From: Planococcus sp. PAMC 21323
GTDB lineage: Bacteria > Bacillota > Bacilli > Bacillales_A > Planococcaceae
Reading direction: 5' to 3'
Assembly (NCBI RefSeq): GCF_000785555.1
Contig: NZ_CP009129.1
Coordinates: 1,612,001-1,676,000 of the forward strand
Length of the DNA stretch: 64,000 nt
Notes under the pieces: generated by a model
Seen by the model: the letters and a program-made list of their open reading frames with translations, nothing else
Told to the model about the DNA's origin: nothing
Database searches by the model: none
Shown: positions 23,849 to 33,619 of the stretch, piece by piece
Layout: the number at the start of each line of letters is the position of its first letter
How positions within the stretch are numbered: position 1 is the first letter of the stretch
Program-made: the position numbers and the translations under genes

Positions 23849-25705
23849 TTACACTGCTTGTATTACCAAATGCAAACTTCTTTTCAACAGTCGCAAAGTT
23901 TGCTCTACAAATTGTTCAAGAGAATCGGCACTAACGGATTTATTGCCATACATCATACGATAAAACGCTGCTTGGTCTTCTGAAATCGATTCGCTACTTA
24001 AAAATAAATGCAGCACTTCAATGCCCTTCTTTTTCGCCTCGGAAACCGCGTTTGCAGTGTCTACTACGCCATTCTCTGCATAATTGTAAGCAGATGGCTC
24101 TCCATCAGAAAAGACTAGTAAAAAGCGGTGTTTTTCAACTCGATGTTTTAAACGATTACTCATCCAGCGAATTGCAAAGCCGTCTCGATTGTCTTCATGT
24201 GCATCGAGAGACGCGATCGTCTGCGCATGGTCTTTATTGCGATCTTCAAATTTATGCATCCACTCGAAATAATTCGGTTGTTCGGCGTCACTTGCTTCGT
24301 AGGCATCTTCATAAAATAACACAATTTCATGTGGCACATTCAAACCTCGCAACACATCGTGAAATAAAAGAACCGCTTGTTTAGTTTCATCTAACTTATC
24401 AAGCATTGACGCTGATCCATCAATTAATAAACAAAAAACAGCATCGAGTTCTTTAGATGGCGCTGTTTTTCGGTAAAATGGCTTTGGGCGCTCTTCAATC
24501 GCAAGTGGCACTAGTTTTTTAGACAATCTTCCAGCATTCAAATTGCTGCGAATGCCCTCCTGCCTTTGAGTCATTCTTTTTTTCAATTCTTTTAATAATG
24601 CGCGAACATATGGCGCTTGTTTTCTTCGCCAGTTTTCAATCTCCAAACGGTGGTCACCTACAACTTTTAACCGCGATTCCTGATACACTACTTGGTCATT
24701 TGCCGAACCGAACTTGCCTTCTGCTTTTTTCGGCTTACTTTTCATTTGGCGATCGTCTTTATCGCTATCTTCTATATGATCACCGCTCGAATCACCTTTT
24801 GCTGTTTGTTCCACTTCACCAGCACCAGCTTCTTCTCTACCACCGTCTGCAAGTTGAGAATCCCCTTGTTCTAACTCAAATTCCATCGCAGGGGCTTCGC
24901 TAATTTCAGTTTCTCTGTGCCAAGCACCAAACCATTCTTCAATCGTTTCTATTTCTTCGGCTTCTTCGGCTTCATCTGCTTCAATACCTTCGTGGTAATG
25001 AAATGGTGGGATTTTCTCAAGTGCTTCCCCGAAAGTATAGTAAGTATGAAGTGAATCTGATTCGAGCATATACTCAGCTCGGTCCATTATCCGATTTACA
25101 ACCCTTACAGAGTCCCTTGTAGACTTCGCATCAAACAACTCTGTCCAAATTAGGGATAATGCATTTGTTAGTTCCCCTACATCAACTTCGATCCCGCGTA
25201 AACGTAAATACGCGGCATTGATAAAAAGATCACTTTTAAAACCTTTTTTAAGATTTTGCTTGGATTGATCTTCGTGATATTCTGTATAAACTGTTTCTCG
25301 AGTATCAAAAGCGGCTACCGTTCCTGGTCGTAAAGATTTAATTTGTTCGGATAACCGAAATTCCTCTGCGCAAAGTAACAATTGTTCACGAAGACTCGAC
25401 AATTTCGTGTTGCTTTTTTTGAAATTGCGCCATTCGGTTAAATTAAAATCACGCCAAAACCCCGCAGCCAATAAATAGATATCGGATAAATAACCGTTAC
25501 GCTCTATTCGTTTCGTCCGGTGTCGCCAAAACACACTCATCGATATCGCCAATTCGGATGGTCGTAGCTCGATTAATTTACGTGTTGTTACTTTTAAATA
25601 CGGCGCGTCCGCTAAAGCAGCAGCAAGTAATTCCATTTGGTGGAGCAACTTGGTATCAATAGTCTCATTATTAAATTGAATAAAGCGGTTAACTGATGCC
25701 ATCAT
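23849..25705 (-). CDS. yojO: vWA-domain partner of MoxR ATPase (YojO/NorD-like), ~618 aa
   Basis: Large cytoplasmic protein. It has a helical N-terminal half, an acidic low-complexity hinge (~residues 245-330; EADEAEEAEEIETIEEW), and a C-terminal vWA domain with MIDAS DGSASM (~residue 443) and FSDGEPSA. It is homologous to NorD/CobT-like proteins that pair with MoxR-family AAA ATPases. The start is ambiguous: GTG 25711, ATG 25705 and ATG 25702 are consecutive possibilities after TAGGTG. Immediately downstream of the yojN AAA gene, as in B. subtilis next to odhAB. Confidence 0.87.
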   Translation of the reverse strand: MMASVNRFIQFNNETIDTKLLHQMELLAAALADAPYLKVTTRKLIELRPSELAISMSVFWRHRTKRIERNGYLSDIYLLAAGFWRDFNLTEWRNFKKSNTKLSSLREQLLLCAEEFRLSEQIKSLRPGTVAAFDTRETVYTEYHEDQSKQNLKKGFKSDLFINAAYLRLRGIEVDVGELTNALSLIWTELFDAKSTRDSVRVVNRIMDRAEYMLESDSLHTYYTFGEALEKIPPFHYHEGIEADEAEEAEEIETIEEWFGAWHRETEISEAPAMEFELEQGDSQLADGGREEAGAGEVEQTAKGDSSGDHIEDSDKDDRQMKSKPKKAEGKFGSANDQVVYQESRLKVVGDHRLEIENWRRKQAPYVRALLKELKKRMTQRQEGIRSNLNAGRLSKKLVPLAIEERPKPFYRKTAPSKELDAVFCLLIDGSASMLDKLDETKQAVLLFHDVLRGLNVPHEIVLFYEDAYEASDAEQPNYFEWMHKFEDRNKDHAQTIASLDAHEDNRDGFAIRWMSNRLKHRVEKHRFLLVFSDGEPSAYNYAENGVVDTANAVSEAKKKGIEVLHLFLSSESISEDQAAFYRMMYGNKSVSADSLEQFVEQTLRLLKRSLHLVIQAV

Positions 25706-25711
25706 TTTCAC

Positions 25712-26569
25712 CTACTTTTTCCAAGTATTCGCCAAATCCATGAACAAATCACGTTCACTTTCATCATCTAGTTTTTCAGCAATTGCATATTGAACAGCTC
25801 GCAGCGGATCCATATGTTGAGCTAATGCCGTCGCGTCAAGCAAGCTTCGAATAGAAGCGGCTTCTTCCGATAATAAACCGTTTTCTACTTGCTTCATTAA
25901 ATCCTCTGCCAAATTCAGCATGAACGTCTTTAATTCATCAGCTGCTTCTGGAAACTCACGATTCCATAATTCAGCGAGTTGTAGCCCGGTCAAGTAAGGA
26001 ATCGGGTAAGCGATAAAACGGTTTTTTAACGCTTCGTTCATAGGTGCTGTTCCGATATAGCCTTCATTAATTGCCGAAATTACACCAAAGTCTGGATGAG
26101 CCTCTATCACTTCACCCGTAAACGGATTGGTCATCATTCGACGATGATCTAATGCACTATGCAGAATCGGTAAAGTTTCTGCTTTCGCCATGTTGATTTC
26201 ATCAATATATAGAAAATGCCCTTTTTTCATTGCGGTAACTACTGGACCTTCCACAAATTCGATAACACTTTGTCCGTCGCGTTGAACCAATGTTTTAAAG
26301 CCTAGTAATGCTTCCGCATCCAAGTCAACCGAACAGTTAATACTTTGCATGGGCTGCTTAAAAAGAGCTGAAATGCTTTCGGCAAGCTTAGTTTTACCAG
26401 CACCTGTTGGTCCTTTTAACAATACCGGCTTTCGTAAAACGATCGCTGATAAAATATCTTGCCATAAATGTTCATCAGGAGCAATATAACCTGTTTTACC
26501 AATGAGTTTTTCATATTCATCATGCGATCGTTTTTGTCGATTTGTTATATCTTCTTTTACCAATGACAT
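25712..26569 (-). CDS. yojN: MoxR-family AAA ATPase (YojN/NorQ-like), 285 aa
   Basis: AAA+ ATPase with Walker A GPTGAGKTK (~residue 48), Walker B FLYIDEIN, sensor INEGYIGTAPMNEALKNRF with an Arg-finger-like arrangement, and a C-terminal helical lid. NorQ/CbbQ-type ATPases with a vWA partner remodel or activate metalloenzymes; the client here is unknown. I choose ATG 26569 (SD AGAGGGA); an upstream in-frame extension runs through the terminator of the previous gene. Coupled to yojO. Confidence 0.9.
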   Translation of the reverse strand: MSLVKEDITNRQKRSHDEYEKLIGKTGYIAPDEHLWQDILSAIVLRKPVLLKGPTGAGKTKLAESISALFKQPMQSINCSVDLDAEALLGFKTLVQRDGQSVIEFVEGPVVTAMKKGHFLYIDEINMAKAETLPILHSALDHRRMMTNPFTGEVIEAHPDFGVISAINEGYIGTAPMNEALKNRFIAYPIPYLTGLQLAELWNREFPEAADELKTFMLNLAEDLMKQVENGLLSEEAASIRSLLDATALAQHMDPLRAVQYAIAEKLDDESERDLFMDLANTWKK

Positions 26570-26588
26570 AAATGTCCCTCTTTTCCAT

Positions 26589-26620
26589 AGAAAAAGCCGA
26601 TGTTTCCATCGACTTTTTCT
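26589..26620 (-). terminator. Rho-independent terminator
   Basis: 14-nt arms AGAAAAAGTCGATG / CATCGGCTTTTTCT with a 4-nt loop, between the DUF6501 gene and yojN. Confidence 0.7.
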
Positions 26621-26636
26621 CATTGTTAACGTTGTT

Positions 26637-26834
26637 TTATTCGAAATATGTTTTATAGAAGCCGCCAATTTTTCCTGTATTATCTACTACAAAAATAAAT
26701 TCTTCGGTTTCATTTTTTACTTCGTATTTTTCACCTTCGGTTAACACGTTTGAAACTAAAAATTTAGTTGCATCTGTATGTTTGCATGTCACTGTTCTGA
26801 TTGTTTCTTTATCTAACCATTCATTGTGAAGCAT
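26637..26834 (-). CDS. DUF6501 family protein, 65 aa
   Basis: Starts MLHNEWLDKETIRTVTCKHT and contains VLTEGEKYEVKNETEEFIFV and the terminal KIGGFYKTYFE, the full pattern of the DUF6501 family of short Bacillales proteins. ATG 26834 is 6-7 nt from AAGGGTG; the preceding ATG/GTG codons overlap that site. It lies upstream of yojN, separated by a terminator. Function unknown. Confidence 0.8.
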   Translation of the reverse strand: MLHNEWLDKETIRTVTCKHTDATKFLVSNVLTEGEKYEVKNETEEFIFVVDNTGKIGGFYKTYFE

Positions 26835-26929
26835 ATTCATCACCCTTTTCTATCTGTCTATCTTTTAGTATAAGGAAGTATCCTGTTAAATTCAAATAGT
26901 GTATTTCCATAGTTATGACTCACCTATAG

Positions 26930-27526
26930 TTAATCGTCACTTTTCGGAAATTTCGTTGTATAAATATACCGTAACACTAAAATACTTACGATCAGAATTG
27001 ATAACAAAATCATAAATCCTTGTATATGATCGAGAATAGTTTCATATGCATACGGAAAAGTTCTGCCGATATTAAAATAAATAAACATCCATACAAATCC
27101 CGCTGTATATGCAAACAGCATATAACGCATAATAGGGAATCGATTGGCCCCTAAAACGTACGGCATCGCCCAACGAATTCCTGGTAAGAAAAAACTAAAG
27201 GCAATTGCCCACTCTCCGCGTCTTTCTAAAAAGTTACTAAAGCGACTAATTGCTTGATGTAATCCTGTATTATTCAAGCGATTTAGCATACGATGCCCTA
27301 AACTTCGACCGATAAAATAAGCGAACGTATTGCTAGTAACCAATCCAGCATAAGCTGATAAAAAAGCATAATACGGATTAAAATGACTAATTTCTGTTAA
27401 AACACCTGAAACTGCAGCTGCCACTTCATTGGGGATGGGTAAACCAAATAACAGCAACCAATTAAACACAAACATGCTAAAATATCCGTATTTTTGCACC
27501 AGTTCAAGAAAAAATGAAATATCCAT
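26930..27526 (-). CDS. DedA family membrane protein, 198 aa
   Basis: DedA/VTT-domain protein with re-entrant and transmembrane segments. Characteristic blocks are GLPIPNEVAAAVSGVL (~residue 28) and FSFFLPGIRWAMPYVLGANR (~residue 110), where the F-x-R-x-x-R-type motif appears as FLPGIRW. DedA proteins act in lipid (undecaprenyl-phosphate or phospholipid) translocation and membrane homeostasis. Monocistronic, leftward. Confidence 0.88.
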   Translation of the reverse strand: MDISFFLELVQKYGYFSMFVFNWLLLFGLPIPNEVAAAVSGVLTEISHFNPYYAFLSAYAGLVTSNTFAYFIGRSLGHRMLNRLNNTGLHQAISRFSNFLERRGEWAIAFSFFLPGIRWAMPYVLGANRFPIMRYMLFAYTAGFVWMFIYFNIGRTFPYAYETILDHIQGFMILLSILIVSILVLRYIYTTKFPKSDD

Positions 27527-27568
27527 GGACTTCTACCGCCTTAGGCTCTTCTTACTCTAATCATGCCA

Positions 27569-27607
27569 AAAAAAAGGTAGTCCTGCAACGCAGGACTACC
27601 TTTTTTA
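27569..27607. terminator. Bidirectional terminator after odhB
   Basis: GGTAGTCCTGC / GCAGGACTACC with AAC loop, flanked by A-run and T-run. Confidence 0.9.
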
Positions 27608-27614
27608 AGAAATA

Positions 27615-28877
27615 TTAAGATTCTAGCAATAAATCTTCTGGGTTTTCAATCATGTCTTTGACCATCTTCAAGAAACCAACAGAATCGCTTCCATCAATTA
27701 CACGGTGATCGTAAGAAAGCGCAACATACATCATCGGACGAATTTGAACTTCATCGCCAATAGCTACAGGACGTTTTTGGATCGTATGCATTCCAAGAAT
27801 ACCAACCTGTGTACCATTCAAAATTGGTGTAGACATCAATGAACCAAATACGCCACCGTTCGTGATTGTAAACGAACCACCTGTCATATCTGCCATTGAA
27901 AGTTTTTTGTCACGAGCTTTAGTAGCAAGTTCACCGATTGTCGCTTCGATTTCAGCAAAGTTCTTTTTGTCCGTATCGCGAACGATCGGTACAACAAGTC
28001 CTTCTTCAGTAGAAACAGCAATTCCTACGTCATAAAACTGTTTTAGCAATACATCTGTACCATCTAATTCAGCATTAACGTATGGGTATTTTTTCAACGC
28101 TGCAGTTACTGCTTTTGTGAAGAATGACATAAAGCCAAGTTTCACATCGTTGTTTTTAAGGAATTGATCTTTTTTACGGCTACGTAATGCCATAACGTTT
28201 GTCATATCAATTTCGTTAAATGTAGTTAACATTGCAGTTGATTGCTTAACTTCAAGAAGACGCTTAGCAATTGTTTGACGACGTCTAGTCATTTTTTCAC
28301 GAACAACGCGACCATTTTCTTCATCAGAAGAAGGAGCAGCAGCTTTTGGTGCTTCAGCTTTAGCAGCAGGTGCACTTGCCGCAGGTTTTGAGCCATGAGC
28401 TTCAACGTCTTGAACACGAACACGTCCCATAGGATCTACTGGCGTAATTGCTGCAAGATCGATTCCTTTTTCACGAGCTAATTTGCGCGCTGCAGGACTT
28501 GCAATTGTGCGATCAGAAGAAGACTGCTCTTCAGCCGTTTTATCTTCTGCCACTGGTGCTTGAGTAGCAGGAGTGTCTGTTTTAGCAGGTTCTTCTGCTT
28601 TTTGTGGAGCTTCTTCAGCTTTAGGAGCAGCAGCTTCGCCAGAACCTTCGCCAACGATCGCGATTACTTGTCCTACTTCAACTGTATCGCCTTCTTGTGC
28701 TAAATGTTCTTGAACAACTCCAGCTTCTTCTGAAATAACTTCAACGTTTACTTTATCTGTTTCCAGTTCAACGATGAATTCTCCCTTTTCAACTGTTTCG
28801 CCCGGCTGTTTAAGCCACTGAGCGATTGTTCCTTCTGTAATCGATTCTGCTAATTCTGGTACTTTGATCTCTGCCAC
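27615..28877 (-). CDS. odhB: Dihydrolipoyl succinyltransferase, 2-oxoglutarate dehydrogenase E2, 420 aa
   Basis: N-terminal lipoyl domain (1-~78) with the lipoylated Lys in ETDKVNVEV. An Ala/Pro-rich linker (~80-125) leads to the E1/E3-binding domain (~125-160, [16 protein letters not shown]). The catalytic domain ends with the active-site motif SYDHRVIDG. It transfers succinyl groups to CoA in the TCA cycle. It is 24 nt downstream of odhA; the pair forms one leftward operon with a strong terminator. Confidence 0.96.
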   Translation of the reverse strand: MAEIKVPELAESITEGTIAQWLKQPGETVEKGEFIVELETDKVNVEVISEEAGVVQEHLAQEGDTVEVGQVIAIVGEGSGEAAAPKAEEAPQKAEEPAKTDTPATQAPVAEDKTAEEQSSSDRTIASPAARKLAREKGIDLAAITPVDPMGRVRVQDVEAHGSKPAASAPAAKAEAPKAAAPSSDEENGRVVREKMTRRRQTIAKRLLEVKQSTAMLTTFNEIDMTNVMALRSRKKDQFLKNNDVKLGFMSFFTKAVTAALKKYPYVNAELDGTDVLLKQFYDVGIAVSTEEGLVVPIVRDTDKKNFAEIEATIGELATKARDKKLSMADMTGGSFTITNGGVFGSLMSTPILNGTQVGILGMHTIQKRPVAIGDEVQIRPMMYVALSYDHRVIDGSDSVGFLKMVKDMIENPEDLLLES

Positions 28878-28901
28878 AAAAAATTCCTCCTTAGATTATC
28901 C

Positions 28902-31712
28902 TTACAATTTAGCTAATGCTTCGTCAATAATGCGTGCTTGTTCTACTTTATGCGCTTCTCCGTCGCCTTCTGCAGGGCTTTGACGTTGGATACGACCAAA
29001 GTATTTCACTTCTTTACCGTCTCCGAGTTCACGCAAATATGGATCTGCAAATGTCCATGAACCCATATTCATTGGCTCTTCTTGTACCCAAGCCAATTCT
29101 TTAGCGTTAGGATAACGATCAACAATTGCTTTAATTTTCTCAGCTGGGAATGGATACAATTGCTCTACGCGGACAATATGTGCCCACTCATAACCTGTAC
29201 CATCTTTGACTCGTTCCGCTAAGTCAATTGCCATTTTACCACTTGCAAATAAAATACGTTTTACTTTTTTCACATTTTCGCCCATATTCGGCTGTTCAAT
29301 AATCGTTTGGAAATGTCCTTCTGACAAATCACCTACTGATGCACCTACTAATGGGTGACGCAGCAATGATTTTGGTGACACAATAATCAATGGACGAATA
29401 GACTCTTCTCCAAGCATTTTTGCCTGACGACGTAAAATATGGAAATAGTTTGCGGCACTCGATAGATTCGCAACTGTCCAGTTGTTTTCAGCAGCCATTT
29501 GGAGATGTCTTTCTAAACGTGCACTCGAATGCTCTGGTCCCTGACCTTCATAGCCGTGAGGCAAAAGCATAACTAAACCTGATTTTTGTCCCCATTTTGA
29601 ACGTCCAGCAGAGATAAATTGGTCAAACATCATTTGAGCCATATTAGCGAAATCGCCATACTGTGCTTCCCAAATTACTAATGCTTTATCATTTTCAACA
29701 TTATAACCATATTCGAAGCCTAGTACTGATGCTTCACTAAGTGGGCTGTTATAAACTACGAACGATGCTTTAGCATCTGAAATGTGATGCAATGGCACAA
29801 GTTCGTTGCCGTTCTTTTCATCATGTAAAACAAGATGACGGTGAGCAAATGTACCACGCTGTGCGTCTTGTCCAGTTAAACGAATTGGATTTCCATCTTG
29901 TAAAATTGTACCAAACGCAAGCGTTTCAGCATGAGCCCAATCAATTTTCCCTTTACCTTTGAAAGGCTCTTCACGACGTTTTAAAATTTTAGCCAGTTTG
30001 CCGAATGCAGTAAAATCGCTCGGCCATGATAATAATTCTTCGTTCATTTTAGTTAAAACATCTTGATCAATTCCCGTTGGAACTTCAGGGAAACCATTTA
30101 ATACAGCTTCAGGGATTTCAAGTTTAGGGAAATCTTCTGATTTGTTTTCTTTCACGCGGTCATAAGCTTCTTGCATTTCTTTTTGAACATCTTTGTCAAG
30201 CTTTTGAACATCGTCTTCAGAAAGAACATTTTCAGCTGCTAGTTGTTTACCGTACAGCTTACGAACTGTATCATGCTGATGAATGCCATGGTACATCGTT
30301 GGATTTGTAACTAAAGGTTCATCCATTTCGTTATGACCATAACGGCGGTAACCAATCAAATCGATTAAAATGTCTTTACTAAATTTCTCGCGGTATTCAA
30401 ATGCTAAACGAGCAACAGCAACTACTGCTTCAGGCTCATCTGCATTCACGTGTATAACCGGCACTTCAAATCCTTTTGCTGGATCTGAAGAATAATGTGT
30501 AGATCTTGAATCATATTGTTCGGTTGTAAATCCGATCAAGTTATTTGCAATAATGTGGATTGACCCACCAGTTTGATAGCCCTTAACACGACTAAAGTTC
30601 AAGGTTTCAGTAACGATTCCTTGTCCTGGGAAGGCAGCATCGCCGTGTACAAGAATGGCATATGATTTTTTCGCATCAATCTCAGCAATACCTGGTTTAT
30701 TTGTAAGCTCTTGAGCGGCACGAGACTGCCCCGCTACGATTGGACTAACAACTTCTAAATGCGAAGGGTTATAAGCTAACTTAACGTTTGTCCCCGTTTC
30801 AGATTTATATGCTGCGCCCATATGGTATTTCACGTCTCCAAACCACCCTTTAGTGATTTGAAGCGATCCGTCTTTTGGAAGAAATGCTTCATCACCAATG
30901 TGTGCAAATCCAGCGAACATCATTTCATATGGTTTATTTAAAATATGTGTAAGCACATTTAAACGACCGCGATGCGCCATCCCGATCATAATGTCTTCCG
31001 TTCCTGCTGACTCGGACATGCGCACAAGTTCATCCATTAATACAACTAATGAATCTACACCTTCAATTGAAAAGCGTTTTTGTCCAACAAACGTACGATG
31101 TACAAATTTTTCAAAACCTTCTACACGTGTCAACAAATCAAGAACTTGTTTTTTCTTATCTGCATCAAGTTTTGGTTTTGCGATACCTGCTTCGATTTTT
31201 TCTTGTAGCCAACTGCGTTCTTGCGGTTGGATCACATGAGAAAATTCAAAGGCAACTTTATCTGTATAAAGTGATTTCAAATAATTAATAGCTTCAAGAC
31301 CGTTGCTGACATTGCTTGGTGCATCTTTCAAAATTAAAGATACAGGTACTTCTTTCAAGTCTTGTTCGCTTAATCCATAAGTTGAAGGTTCCATGCGTGA
31401 GGAATCTTTAGGTTGATCTTTAAGCGGATAGATATCTGATGCTAAATGACCATGCGCACGAATCGCTTCAGCTAAATGAACGGCAGCTAACACTTTTTCG
31501 AAATTATTGGGTTCTACAGCTGGTGCAGCTGAAGTTTTTTGCTCTTTAGGCATTTCAGTCGGCGGACCGTATTGTTTAAAAAGCTCAACATATTCTGGGT
31601 CAAGTAATTCAGGTGATTCTTGATACAATTCATACATTTCCATTACGTATCCCAAGTTCGGACCAGTAATAGAGCTCCATGGGGATTTTGCATCTGGATA
31701 ATTGCTAGACAT
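28902..31712 (-). CDS. odhA: 2-oxoglutarate dehydrogenase E1 component, 936 aa
   Basis: Thiamine-diphosphate-dependent dehydrogenase that decarboxylates 2-oxoglutarate and succinylates the OdhB lipoyl group. Seen: the IMIGMAHRGRLNVL region (~residue 245), the ThDP-binding HGDAAFPGQGIVTETLNFS (~residue 355), and the pyrimidine-domain GFEYGYNVEN (~residue 665). The start ATG 31712 follows TTGGAGGT; an upstream start adds five residues over the SD. Length agrees with B. subtilis OdhA (944). Confidence 0.96.
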   Translation of the reverse strand: MSSNYPDAKSPWSSITGPNLGYVMEMYELYQESPELLDPEYVELFKQYGPPTEMPKEQKTSAAPAVEPNNFEKVLAAVHLAEAIRAHGHLASDIYPLKDQPKDSSRMEPSTYGLSEQDLKEVPVSLILKDAPSNVSNGLEAINYLKSLYTDKVAFEFSHVIQPQERSWLQEKIEAGIAKPKLDADKKKQVLDLLTRVEGFEKFVHRTFVGQKRFSIEGVDSLVVLMDELVRMSESAGTEDIMIGMAHRGRLNVLTHILNKPYEMMFAGFAHIGDEAFLPKDGSLQITKGWFGDVKYHMGAAYKSETGTNVKLAYNPSHLEVVSPIVAGQSRAAQELTNKPGIAEIDAKKSYAILVHGDAAFPGQGIVTETLNFSRVKGYQTGGSIHIIANNLIGFTTEQYDSRSTHYSSDPAKGFEVPVIHVNADEPEAVVAVARLAFEYREKFSKDILIDLIGYRRYGHNEMDEPLVTNPTMYHGIHQHDTVRKLYGKQLAAENVLSEDDVQKLDKDVQKEMQEAYDRVKENKSEDFPKLEIPEAVLNGFPEVPTGIDQDVLTKMNEELLSWPSDFTAFGKLAKILKRREEPFKGKGKIDWAHAETLAFGTILQDGNPIRLTGQDAQRGTFAHRHLVLHDEKNGNELVPLHHISDAKASFVVYNSPLSEASVLGFEYGYNVENDKALVIWEAQYGDFANMAQMMFDQFISAGRSKWGQKSGLVMLLPHGYEGQGPEHSSARLERHLQMAAENNWTVANLSSAANYFHILRRQAKMLGEESIRPLIIVSPKSLLRHPLVGASVGDLSEGHFQTIIEQPNMGENVKKVKRILFASGKMAIDLAERVKDGTGYEWAHIVRVEQLYPFPAEKIKAIVDRYPNAKELAWVQEEPMNMGSWTFADPYLRELGDGKEVKYFGRIQRQSPAEGDGEAHKVEQARIIDEALAKL

Positions 31713-31957
31713 TAAAAAAACCTCCAACTATTTGTTTGACGGCAGTCACTTTATTTGTATATGTCTTGCCCATTTTATCACGCTTCCGATTAGACATAAA
31801 GCAGAAGGCGTTTAGGCAATTAAAGTTTAAAATTCCCTATCAATCTTACTACTTCCCAGACGAAAATCAAAGCATTTTCGTGAAAAGATTCACATAACAT
31901 CAAATAAAGCTCATTTCAGCCAATGTTCGGTCGGATTTAGTCGATATTGAGTTTTTT

Positions 31958-33604
31958 TTACTGTACGGAATAAAGATATGCAGTTCCTTTACCTTTACTT
32001 TTCGCCAAATATAATGCGGCATCGGCTTTTTCCACTAATTCATCAAAATCTTTTCCATGTTCAGGGTATATGGCAATTCCTGCAGAAGAAGTTGGCGTAA
32101 AATGGTGTCCGTTAATCGCCCACCCTTCTGCTAGCGATTCATTGATGCGAGAAATAACATTTTCAAAATGTTGTTGACTGTTTTCTGGAACAACTCCGCG
32201 CAACGCGACTAAAAATTCATCTCCCCCGACTCTTGCTACCAAATCATTTTTACGTAAGCTTGATTTAATTGCTTTGCCAAAATGAAAAATAAACTCATCT
32301 CCAACGTTATGTCCGAATTCATCATTGACTAACTTAAAGTCATCTCCGTCCAAATACAATAAAACAATATACTCTTTATTAGAATCAGCTTGTTCTTTTA
32401 GTTGTTGAAATTGCTGAATCATATAACGTCGATTAGGTAAATTGGTCAAACTATCGTGATATGCCATATGATGTAGTTGTTCTTCCATCTGTTTTCGTTC
32501 TGTTACATCAAAAAGAATCGATAAAAATTGATAGATTTCACCTGCCATATCGAACAAGGGTATAATCGTGACATCTACCCAGAAAAAGTCATTGTTACGT
32601 TTGACACTTTTGATATGTCCACGCCAAATTTCACCTTGTGAAATCACTTTACATATTTCATCGTGTAGTTCTGTAGACACGATAGGATCTCCTATTTTCG
32701 AAATATGTAATCCTATCAACTCTTCATGTTTATAACCTGTTAGTTCATTCAAATTATCATTCACAAATTCTATCGTACCAGAGCTATTCCAAATCGCGAC
32801 AAGCGCTGCGAAATTAAGCGCATCTTTGTAGCTTTCCAGAATATTTTCGGTCTTTTTAAGCTCATTTTTTAGTAGTAACTCGCTTGTCAATTCCCTAAAA
32901 ACAATATGAAACGCACGAATCATTCCGTTTTCCTTTATAGGAGAAAAGCTAACCGAAAATTTCACTTCTGAACCATCCTGCTTAGCACGCTTCATAATCA
33001 TTGATGTACTTTTCGATTGTGCCGAAAAATGTTGCAATAGGTTTTTTCCTGTACCAAAAAATTCTTTATATTTTTCTGGCAAGTCGTCGTAAAAGCGTCC
33101 AATCCATTCTTCTTTGAAAACACCGAATGTGCTTTCGTAAGCCGGGTTTAGATCTAAGATCATAAATTCTGCTGAAATCATTAGCATAGGATCTACTGAG
33201 TTTTGAACTAATGATTCATAAAATAGATAATCCTCTTCGATCTTCTTTTGAATCGTCACGTTTTTTGTGATAGCGAGAACAAACTGCTGATCACCAAATT
33301 TTATTGGCGTCAATTCAGTCTCCATTGCTGTATCCAACTCACTAAACAGACTATAGTCACGGTAAGTATGGCGCTTACCAACTTTTATCGCAATCAAATA
33401 TTGTTTTTTAATTTCTCTTGCCAGGGACGACGGCATACTTTCGTCCAGATTAGTTCCAACCAATTCCTTATTAAAAAGCGTAAAGCATACTGGATTTACG
33501 TAAACATAATCAAATGTATCACCATTTTTCCTCATGAAATAAACTGGATCTTTAGCGTTTTTATAAAGAAGGTCGAGCTGTTCCACAGTAAAAGGCATTA
33601 ACAT
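31958..33604 (-). CDS. PAS-domain diguanylate cyclase, 548 aa
   Basis: Three N-terminal PAS-like sensor domains (~1-120, ~125-250, ~260-375) with no transmembrane helix, then a GGDEF domain (~385-548). The active site GGDEF lies at about residue 460 and an inhibitory I-site RKND lies five residues before it, so it should make cyclic di-GMP with product feedback. Helix AYHDSLTNLPNRR is the usual GGDEF entry. It begins 15 nt after dapF with SD AAGCGGTGGA, so it is probably the last gene of murG-dapF-dgc. Confidence 0.92.
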   Translation of the reverse strand: MLMPFTVEQLDLLYKNAKDPVYFMRKNGDTFDYVYVNPVCFTLFNKELVGTNLDESMPSSLAREIKKQYLIAIKVGKRHTYRDYSLFSELDTAMETELTPIKFGDQQFVLAITKNVTIQKKIEEDYLFYESLVQNSVDPMLMISAEFMILDLNPAYESTFGVFKEEWIGRFYDDLPEKYKEFFGTGKNLLQHFSAQSKSTSMIMKRAKQDGSEVKFSVSFSPIKENGMIRAFHIVFRELTSELLLKNELKKTENILESYKDALNFAALVAIWNSSGTIEFVNDNLNELTGYKHEELIGLHISKIGDPIVSTELHDEICKVISQGEIWRGHIKSVKRNNDFFWVDVTIIPLFDMAGEIYQFLSILFDVTERKQMEEQLHHMAYHDSLTNLPNRRYMIQQFQQLKEQADSNKEYIVLLYLDGDDFKLVNDEFGHNVGDEFIFHFGKAIKSSLRKNDLVARVGGDEFLVALRGVVPENSQQHFENVISRINESLAEGWAINGHHFTPTSSAGIAIYPEHGKDFDELVEKADAALYLAKSKGKGTAYLYSVQ

Positions 33605-33619
33605 CTAATCCACCGCTTT